DNA of 64,000 nt from Paenibacillus dokdonensis (GTDB lineage: Bacteria; Bacillota; Bacilli; Paenibacillales; Paenibacillaceae), in contig NZ_STGQ01000001.1 in assembly GCF_004916975.1 (NCBI RefSeq), positions 2,591,939 through 2,655,938 of the forward strand, given 5' to 3'. Shown here in pieces: positions 57,723 to 64,000 of the stretch. Position 1 is the stretch's first letter. Each line of letters starts with the position of its first letter. Both the position numbers and the translations under genes were made by a program. Below the pieces are notes generated by a model that was not told the origin of the DNA, did not search any database, and worked only from the letters and a program-made list of their open reading frames with translations.

Positions 57723-60700
57723 ATGCTGCTGACAGAGACGAAAATCAAGGAAAGACTGGAGGAAATCGAGAACACGAGATACCGGGATGCGATCGCAATC
57801 GAAGCTTTCCGCTGGATGGAGGATGAAGACGGCGAAATTGCGGCCAAACCCCCGCGGAGCGGTGAATGGTCCTCCATTCGCTTAAACGATACTTGGGAAG
57901 GGCGTGACCGGTATGCATGGTTATCCCATAAGGCGATGTTGCCGAAGGAATGGGCGGGGCGCAAGGTACTTGGCCGGTTTGACTTTGGTGAAACAGGGGG
58001 AGGGAACAACTCCGGTTTCGAATCTTTGCTATTTTTGAACGGATTACCTTATCAAGGTGTGGACTCGAACCATCAGGAAGTTTTTTTTCCGGAGGAAGCC
58101 ATCGGAAGCGAGATCCAGATGGATATTCGTCTCTGGTCGGGTTTAGAAGGCGGTGGTCCGCCAAAACCACGGAAACATACGATTCGGCTCGCGGAGATAT
58201 GCTGGCTCGATGAGCAGGTTGATGACTATTATTACACGGCACGGGCCGCATGGGAAACGATTCAGACGCTTGATGCGAATCATCCGGATCGTGTGCGGCT
58301 CATTCGTGCGGTAGATCGTTCGCTGCTTCTGATCGACTGGTCCTATCCGCGTTCTGACGCTTATTATGATTCCGTACACAGGGCGATTGAGCTACTGCGG
58401 AGTGATTTGTCGGAGATCGAGAAGCATTCGCGCGTGACGGTGACTTGCATCGGACATACGCATATTGACGTTGCCTGGTTATGGCGTTTAAAGCATACAC
58501 GTGAAAAATCGGCCCGTTCGTTCTCGACCGTGCTGCGTTTGATGGAAATGTACCCGGATTACGTCTTTTTGCAAACACAGCCCCAATTATATGAATACAT
58601 CAAAAACGATTATCCGGAAATCTACGAAAAAATACGCGAGCGAGTCCGTGAAGGGCGCTGGGAAGTGGCTGGCGGCATGTGGCTGGAAGCGGACTGCAAT
58701 TTAACCTCCGGGGAATCGCTTGTGCGCCAATTGCTGTTTGGCACGCGGCTGTTCCGCGAAGAGTTTGGTACAGAGTGCCGCTACTTGTGGCTTCCGGATG
58801 TATTTGGCTACAGCTGGGCCTTGCCGCAAATTTTGAAGAAATCGGGCATCGATACTTTTATGACGACCAAAATCAGCTGGAGCCAGTTCAACCGGATGCC
58901 GCATGATACGTTTAAATGGCGCGGAATCGACGGTTCGGAAGTGCTGACACATTTCATTACGACACCGGATGAACATGACAGTCCTTATTATACATACAAC
59001 GGAGTCGTCGAAGCGCAAATGGTCAAGGGCATCTGGGACAATTACCGGGATAAGAACATCCATGAGGAACTGCTTCTCTCTTACGGTTATGGCGACGGAG
59101 GCGGGGGCGTGAACCGCGAAATGCTCGAAATGCGCCGCAGACTGGACGAAATGCCGGGACTGCCGCATGTGAAGAACGGTACCGCAGACGCATATTTTGA
59201 GAGGCTTCAGCAGCAAGTTGAAACGACGGATCAATACGTTCATACATGGGATGGAGAACTTTATCTCGAATTTCACCGCGGCACCTATACAAGCCAGGCT
59301 TACAACAAGAAGATGAACCGCAAACTGGAGCTTGCCTATCGGGAAGCTGAATGGCTTGGAGTTTACGCCAGTTTGTTGTCTGGTAGTGGGGCCGCTTACC
59401 GTCAAGCTGAACTGAATAACGGCTGGAAAATCATCTTGCGCAACCAGTTCCACGATATTATCCCCGGATCTTCGATTCGGGAGGTGTACGAGGATAGCGC
59501 GGCGGAATACGCTGAAGCCGAAGGCATCGTTCGTTCGGCCTGGGCGCATGCGGCGGAAGCAGCGGTTTCCCCTGCCAAAGAGCAATACACCGTGTGGAAT
59601 TCCTCTCCTTGGACGCGCCGGGACGTGCTGGCGGTTCAGCGGGCTGAAACAGATGGAGTCTGGACGGACGCAAGCGGAGAGGTTCTGCCAGCACAGAAGT
59701 CAGGTGATCAATGGCTGGTGCAAGTGGAAGCGCCTGCTGCCGGGCATACGACCATTTGTTTTAAACCGGCTGCCGCGGCGGCTCTGGAGCCATCTCCATT
59801 CCAATATGACCCTTCTGGCATCGTTACGCCGCATTATGACATCAAGTGGAACGAAGCCGGTCAATTGACTGAAATTTGGGATGCGGTGGCACAAAAGCAA
59901 GTGCTGGCGAGCGGAGAGGCAGGAAACGTACTGCAAGTGTTCGAAGACAAGCCGCTGATGTTCGACGCCTGGGACATCGATATTTATTATCAGCAAAAAA
60001 TGAGAGTTGTGCAGGATTTGCAGTCAGTTGATCTGATTGAATCCGGCCCGTTGTCGGCATCCGTTCGTTTCGTTTGGAAGTATATGAACTCGATGATCAC
60101 TCAGATCATGAAGGTATATGCCCATTCAAAACGCATTGATTTCGTAACCGACGTGGACTGGCAAGAACGCCAGCAGCTGTTAAAAGTAGCATTCCCGGTG
60201 GATATCCGTTCTACCGAAGCGACTTATGATATCCAATTCGGCAACGTGAAACGCCCGACGCATTGGAATACAAGCTGGGATTGGGCCCGCTTCGAGTCGG
60301 TTGGTCATCAATGGGCGGACCTGGCGGAACGAGGATACGGCGTCAGCCTGCTGAATGATTGCAAATACGGATACGATATCAAAGGAAATACGATGCGGTT
60401 GTCATTAATCAAATCGGCCAAAGAACCGGACCCGGAAGCGGACCAAGGGGCGCATGCCTTCACCTATGCACTGCTTCCTCACGAAGGCGACTGGTATGAG
60501 GCTGATACGGTGCAAGAAGCGTGGGCGCTTAATAATCCGCTGACGGTTAGCGGCGGAGGGTTGAATAAGCCGCAGTTATCCCTGCTGCGTACTTCAAGCG
60601 ATAACATCATGATTGATGCGGTCAAAAAAGCAGAGGATAGCGACCGGGTGATCCTGCGTCTTCATGATTATGCCGGGCTTCGGAAACGGGTGGCGCTTTC

Positions 60701-60839
60701 AAGCGATCTGAACATCGTATCGTGGCAGGAATGCGATCTGATGGAACGGCCTATTGGGGAGTTGCAAGCAGGTGATCAAGTGGAGTTCGAACTGGCGCCG
60801 TATGAGATTAAGACGTTCTTGATCGATATGCGGGCATAA
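57723..60839 (+). CDS. Glycoside hydrolase family 38 alpha-mannosidase
   Basis: 1038 residues. GH38 N-terminal domain: GHTHIDVAWLWRLKHTREKS with zinc ligands His247 and Asp249, nucleophile Asp359 in WLPDVFGYSWALPQI, HxxD-type residues in FITTPDEHDSPYYTYNG, then mid and C-terminal beta domains. Full length for bacterial GH38, cytoplasmic (no signal), so mannosides enter via the ABC transporter. ATG 57723 follows GGAAGGAG by 10 bases; the upstream ATG lacks such a site. Cleaves terminal alpha-mannose from oligosaccharides or glycans. Confidence 0.95.
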   Translation: MLLTETKIKERLEEIENTRYRDAIAIEAFRWMEDEDGEIAAKPPRSGEWSSIRLNDTWEGRDRYAWLSHKAMLPKEWAGRKVLGRFDFGETGGGNNSGFESLLFLNGLPYQGVDSNHQEVFFPEEAIGSEIQMDIRLWSGLEGGGPPKPRKHTIRLAEICWLDEQVDDYYYTARAAWETIQTLDANHPDRVRLIRAVDRSLLLIDWSYPRSDAYYDSVHRAIELLRSDLSEIEKHSRVTVTCIGHTHIDVAWLWRLKHTREKSARSFSTVLRLMEMYPDYVFLQTQPQLYEYIKNDYPEIYEKIRERVREGRWEVAGGMWLEADCNLTSGESLVRQLLFGTRLFREEFGTECRYLWLPDVFGYSWALPQILKKSGIDTFMTTKISWSQFNRMPHDTFKWRGIDGSEVLTHFITTPDEHDSPYYTYNGVVEAQMVKGIWDNYRDKNIHEELLLSYGYGDGGGGVNREMLEMRRRLDEMPGLPHVKNGTADAYFERLQQQVETTDQYVHTWDGELYLEFHRGTYTSQAYNKKMNRKLELAYREAEWLGVYASLLSGSGAAYRQAELNNGWKIILRNQFHDIIPGSSIREVYEDSAAEYAEAEGIVRSAWAHAAEAAVSPAKEQYTVWNSSPWTRRDVLAVQRAETDGVWTDASGEVLPAQKSGDQWLVQVEAPAAGHTTICFKPAAAAALEPSPFQYDPSGIVTPHYDIKWNEAGQLTEIWDAVAQKQVLASGEAGNVLQVFEDKPLMFDAWDIDIYYQQKMRVVQDLQSVDLIESGPLSASVRFVWKYMNSMITQIMKVYAHSKRIDFVTDVDWQERQQLLKVAFPVDIRSTEATYDIQFGNVKRPTHWNTSWDWARFESVGHQWADLAERGYGVSLLNDCKYGYDIKGNTMRLSLIKSAKEPDPEADQGAHAFTYALLPHEGDWYEADTVQEAWALNNPLTVSGGGLNKPQLSLLRTSSDNIMIDAVKKAEDSDRVILRLHDYAGLRKRVALSSDLNIVSWQECDLMERPIGELQAGDQVEFELAPYEIKTFLIDMRA

Positions 60840-60892
60840 TTTGATAGATTTGTTTTGTAGAAGAAGGCTTAACTTAAGCAAGGAGGGGTTTC

Positions 60893-61612
60893 ATGCGGAA
60901 AACGATGGTTGCAGCCCATACGGGCTGCGGCATTCACCCGGATAACACGCTGGCTTCGTTTATGGAGGCCATGGAGCTTGGTGCGGATATAGCCGAAGTT
61001 GACGTCCGGGTAGCTCATGATGGTACGGCCATTCTGATGCATGATGATTCACCTTATCTGCACCAATATTCCTATGAACAATTAAATCGGCCGGAAATCC
61101 GGCGGCTCCTTGAGCCTGTCTATGAGGAATATGAAATTGCAACGCTGGAGCAGGTTCTGGAACTGTCGCTGGAGAGTAGCCTGAAATTGAACCTGGATCT
61201 GAAAGCGGCGACAAGCATTGATCCTGCCGTGCAGCTGATTCGCAAATTTGATGCAGTAAGGCGGGTGTATATTACTGGCTGCTCCGATCACATAACAACA
61301 AATTATCCGGACATTCAGGTCATGTTGAATACGCCGGATGAGCTGACTTTGCAGCAGCAGGAACAATATGACGATTACGCGGCGGAAGTATGCCGGGAAG
61401 CGGTTCAGGGCGGGTATACCGGACTCAACGTGAATGGCCTGACGCTCCGCCTTCCGCTGATCGAGCATGCGCATGCCTGTGGCTTGCAAGTATGGGTCTA
61501 TACCGTAAATGACCGGCCGAACATGGAACTGCTGCTTCGCGGTGGTGTGGATGCTATTACAACGCGAAAACCGGATGTTCTCATCACGCTTTTGAATGAT
61601 CGGAATCCGTGA
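60893..61612 (+). CDS. Glycerophosphodiester phosphodiesterase family protein
   Basis: 239 residues. GDPD catalytic pair: AHTGCGIHPDNTLASF (GDPD usually has AHRGxxxxxPENT), EVDVRVAHDGTAILMHDDSP with metal ligands, DLKA, VYTVNDRPNMELLLRGGVDA. The Arg of AHRG is Thr here, which may change substrate. AAGGAGGGG is 5 bases from the ATG. Cytoplasmic, no signal. Last gene of the operon; probable sugar-phosphodiester cleavage. Confidence 0.88.
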   Translation: MRKTMVAAHTGCGIHPDNTLASFMEAMELGADIAEVDVRVAHDGTAILMHDDSPYLHQYSYEQLNRPEIRRLLEPVYEEYEIATLEQVLELSLESSLKLNLDLKAATSIDPAVQLIRKFDAVRRVYITGCSDHITTNYPDIQVMLNTPDELTLQQQEQYDDYAAEVCREAVQGGYTGLNVNGLTLRLPLIEHAHACGLQVWVYTVNDRPNMELLLRGGVDAITTRKPDVLITLLNDRNP

Positions 61613-61745
61613 AATGATAGCGGAGGATTTAGCAGATGATGTCCTGATAGCATTCATTTTTGTGATTTTTACCAGATTTTCAAATTTAACAAAAAAAACA
61701 GATGGAATTTAAAATAAATCGGTAGAAAATAACAATCAATGTTGC

Positions 61746-61808
61746 TATAATAAGCCAAAGGAAAGCGCTTTCTAAGCGAGGTCATTGCGCAATATGAAAT
61801 CGATACCA
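61746..61808 (+). promoter_or_regulatory. Promoter with cre and LacI-type operator for the ABC permease
   Basis: TATAAT (61746-61751) with a weak -35, the perfect palindrome GAAAGCGCTTTC (61761-61772) that is a strong cre, and CAATATGAAATCGATACCA (61790-61808), identical to the operator at 55893-55911. So both units form one regulon; the repressor is not in the window. Confidence 0.85.
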
Positions 61809-61851
61809 GTACCGCTGTTAAGCAATTAAAAATGAAGAAGGTGATCGCATC

Positions 61852-62802
61852 GTGTCTCAAGGTTCATCGTCATTGCTTAAGCCGGATCAAACAGGAAGGA
61901 AACTGTGGAAAAAGGTTTTGGAGCATCGTTATTTGTACTTCATGTTGTTGCCGTGCATCGTATTTTTCATTATTTTCTCCTATATTCCGATGGGCGGTTT
62001 GCTCCTGGCTTTTAAGGACTACAAGTTCAATAAAGGCATTCTGGGGAGTCCATGGGTCGGGCTGGAGTATTTCAAAACGTTCTTCAGTTCGTACCAAAGC
62101 GGCCAGCTCGTGAAGAACACGCTGATCATTAGCGGAATGAAGCTGTTTCTGTACTTGCCGTTTCCGATTATCCTTGCGCTGATGTTCAACGAAATTCGTA
62201 CCCGATGGTTCAAAAACGTATCGCAAAGCATCTTGTACCTGCCGCATTTTATTTCATGGGTCGTCGTTGTGGGGTTGCTCCAGCGGGTTTTGGCGCCGGA
62301 CACGGGGCTCTTGAACCAGTTGATATCGGGCTTGGGCGGGGATGGCAGCACTTATTTTATGATGGAGCCGAAATACTTTTACCAAATTATGTTTGGCAGC
62401 CACTTTTGGAAATCCATCGGTTGGGATTCGATCATTTATATGGCAGCGATTTCAGGTGTGAATCCAGACATGTACGAAGCAGCCAAAATGGACGGAGCCA
62501 GCAAGTTCCGGGAAATCTGGAATATTACGCTTCCATCCATCACGCCGACGGTGGTTATCCTGTTCATCCTGTCGCTGGGCAATATTTTATCTGCGGGATT
62601 CGACCAGCTTTATTTGCTTAGAACGCCTGGAAATATGGAGCTTTCGGATATTTTGGATACTTACATTATTCGTGTGGGACTGCAAAGCGGCCAATACGGA
62701 TATGCAACAGCTGTCGGGATGCTGCAAGGGGTCATTGGGCTCGTACTGGTCGTTCTCGCGAACCGGATATCCCGTAAAGTTTCGGAAACTTCATTATGGT
62801 GA
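61852..62802 (+). CDS. Sugar ABC transporter permease (LplB type)
   Basis: 316 residues from GTG, AGAAGGTGA upstream. Six helices. The EAA loop YEAAKMDGASKFREIWNITL contacts the ATPase. The class is typical of oligosaccharide importers of Paenibacillus with a YtcP-like second permease; that gene is not in this window. In the membrane, it would import mannosides or the oligosaccharides that feed the mannosidase. It begins the second unit of the regulon; the binding lipoprotein follows 73 bases later. Confidence 0.92.
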   Translation: MSQGSSSLLKPDQTGRKLWKKVLEHRYLYFMLLPCIVFFIIFSYIPMGGLLLAFKDYKFNKGILGSPWVGLEYFKTFFSSYQSGQLVKNTLIISGMKLFLYLPFPIILALMFNEIRTRWFKNVSQSILYLPHFISWVVVVGLLQRVLAPDTGLLNQLISGLGGDGSTYFMMEPKYFYQIMFGSHFWKSIGWDSIIYMAAISGVNPDMYEAAKMDGASKFREIWNITLPSITPTVVILFILSLGNILSAGFDQLYLLRTPGNMELSDILDTYIIRVGLQSGQYGYATAVGMLQGVIGLVLVVLANRISRKVSETSLW

Positions 62803-62875
62803 CGATACCATTTATTCATGGTGGGGGACGTCTTTAGACGTATTTCATAATAATCCAGTTAAAGGGGTAAAAGGC

Positions 62876-64000
62876 ATGGGGAAAAAATGGGCAAAGTTGT
62901 TTGCAATTCCGCTGCTCGCGGCGATGTTTATTGCAGGTTGTTCCAGCGGCAGTGAAGACACCGGCAAAGAAAGCAAAGAGACAACCGTTTCGAACACCAA
63001 TAAGCCTGCAACCTGGATCGCGGACCGCAAAATTAAAGGACTTGTATTTATGGGTACCGATGATTACACCGAAGATATGAACCCGGAGATCAAAGCGAAG
63101 ATCAAGGAGCAAACGGGTATCGATTTCGAGATTGAGATCATGAAAGCCGACCATTCGATTGACGGCCTGATTGCCGGACTTGCAGCCAACGACCTGCCCG
63201 ATTTTATTGCGTTTTACTTGAATAACAGCGGCCGTCCGGAAATGCCTGTTCTTCTGAAAGCGGCGCGTGAAGGCATGTTTACCGATCTGACGCCGTTAAT
63301 CAAAGATACGAAGGTGTACAAAAAGTATCTGGAAGACGATTATTTGCCGATTGACACCAAATACGGTGTTATGTTCCGACCGGAATTCGAAGGTTCGACA
63401 TATCTTATGCATATGAACATTAACCGTGAAGGCGGCGCTGACACGCGGAAATACGTAGGCGGACCTTATATTCGCAAAGATATCGCTGAAGCGCTGAATA
63501 TCGAACCGAGCACCATTACAACGACAGATCAATTGTATGATTTGGCCAAAAAGATTCAAGCTGGGAACTTCAAAGACGATAACGGCAACCCGGTTACGCC
63601 AATTGGCCCTAGTTATTGGGGAGGACAGGAAGAGACCCGTCTGTTCGCGGATTTGGAATGGGGCGAATACGACCAGTTTATAAAGCAGGATAAGAGTGGA
63701 AATGTGCTTCATGAAGCGGAATCGCCTTATGTGATGAAAAAGATTGAGTTCGTGCAAAAGCTGCTGAAAGAAAAGCTGCTGCAGCCTGAGTTCTTCACGA
63801 TGGACGAAAGCCGCGCCACGGAAGGAGCGATCAACGGCACCTGGGCCATTATCGCGAATATGCACAACTATCAAGATTTTGTTCAGGATATGCACTATGT
63901 CCCAGTTGGTCCTTTGAACACGATCGACGGGCCTTACGAAATGCAGGTTGATTTCAAATCCGGCTATTCTGGATGGGCGATTCCGTCCACCACGAAAAAT
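62876..64000 (+). CDS. Extracellular solute-binding lipoprotein (partial, runs off the window)
   Basis: 375 codons visible; no stop before the window end. Signal MGKKWAKLFAIPLLAAMFIA with lipobox IAGC, then an SBP_bac-type protein: LVFMGTDDYTEDMNPEIKAK, PDFIAFYLN, the substrate-proximal YGVMFRPEFEG and GATSWAIIANMHN-like regions. RBS AAAGGGGTAAAAGG. It delivers sugar to the LplB-type permease; the family binds oligosaccharides. Confidence 0.9.
   Translation, partial: MGKKWAKLFAIPLLAAMFIAGCSSGSEDTGKESKETTVSNTNKPATWIADRKIKGLVFMGTDDYTEDMNPEIKAKIKEQTGIDFEIEIMKADHSIDGLIAGLAANDLPDFIAFYLNNSGRPEMPVLLKAAREGMFTDLTPLIKDTKVYKKYLEDDYLPIDTKYGVMFRPEFEGSTYLMHMNINREGGADTRKYVGGPYIRKDIAEALNIEPSTITTTDQLYDLAKKIQAGNFKDDNGNPVTPIGPSYWGGQEETRLFADLEWGEYDQFIKQDKSGNVLHEAESPYVMKKIEFVQKLLKEKLLQPEFFTMDESRATEGAINGTWAIIANMHNYQDFVQDMHYVPVGPLNTIDGPYEMQVDFKSGYSGWAIPSTTKN

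Noticed and set aside
58701..59585. Minus-strand frame of 294 codons inside the GH38 mannosidase
   Set aside because: Complement of the real gene; Arg/His-rich with no recognisable motif.

Overview
The window looks like chromosomal DNA of a Paenibacillus-type Firmicute. The sequence-level reasons are strong GGAGG-type ribosome binding sites, SigA-like promoters, many TetR/MerR/AraC-type regulators, a BlaI/BlaR1-like pair, an LplB-type sugar ABC permease with a lipoprotein binding protein, a GH38 alpha-mannosidase and CcpA-like cre sites. No rRNA, tRNA, CRISPR array or intact transposase was recognised.

Two zones are visible. Positions 1 to about 53,700 form an accessory, decaying zone: small gene modules, each usually a regulator with one to three enzymes or transporters, separated by long gene-free stretches. 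It holds about twenty pseudogenes or gene fragments (DinB, AraC, SRPBCC, epimerase, aminoglycoside-modifying enzymes, MFS, CDF, a carbohydrate-binding domain). The stretches between modules repeatedly carry an unusual structured repeat: a terminator-like hairpin, then a 17 to 20 bp hairpin whose two arms covary between copies, then further GACAAGAAC units. A short motif around CTAACGGG...ATAGTT recurs, alone or at the end of the repeat, mostly at module boundaries.

Layout of the accessory zone: TetR, DinB relic and aldo/keto reductase (0.2-2.4 kb); MFS transporter (3.7-4.8); lipoprotein hydrolase (5.5-6.5); MurF-like ligase (7.1-8.5); DeoR-ROK-MATE operon (8.9-11.9); ECF sigma factor with SnoaL tail plus SRPBCC relic (12.6-14.0); VOC protein (14.1-14.5); SDR/TetR divergent pair (15.9-17.3); a secreted protein and a BlaI/BlaR1-like operon that share one sensor-type domain and the same twin operators (18.0-21.4); ParB-like protein (21.9); MerR and SDR genes (22.8-25.6); AraC-SDR (27.2-29.1); MerR-MFS efflux pair (30.1-32.2); PhzF (32.4-33.3); a GC-rich epimerase block that looks foreign (33.7-35.0); DUF2306 with a small membrane partner (35.1-35.9).

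The 36-47 kb part is a respiratory island: cydABCD (cytochrome bd oxidase of the YthAB/CIO type plus its ABC exporter) flanked by two orphan OmpR-type regulators and by two closely related TetR copies in inverted orientation, one interrupted by a single UGA. Gap (GAPDH) and an Nfu-type Fe-S carrier follow. Both TetR-proximal promoters carry the palindrome ACCGATCGGT, which suggests one regulator links terminal oxidase and glycolytic gene expression.

From about 53.9 kb the DNA looks like ordinary gene-dense Paenibacillus chromosome: cupin/HxlR (apparently leaderless), a uracil-DNA-glycosylase-like gene, then a mannoside utilisation locus (aldo/keto reductase, sugar phosphate isomerase/epimerase, GH38 alpha-mannosidase, GDPD, ABC permease, binding lipoprotein running off the end). 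Its two promoters share a 19-nt LacI-type operator and cre sites. All functional statements are from reading motifs and family resemblance; no database search was run.
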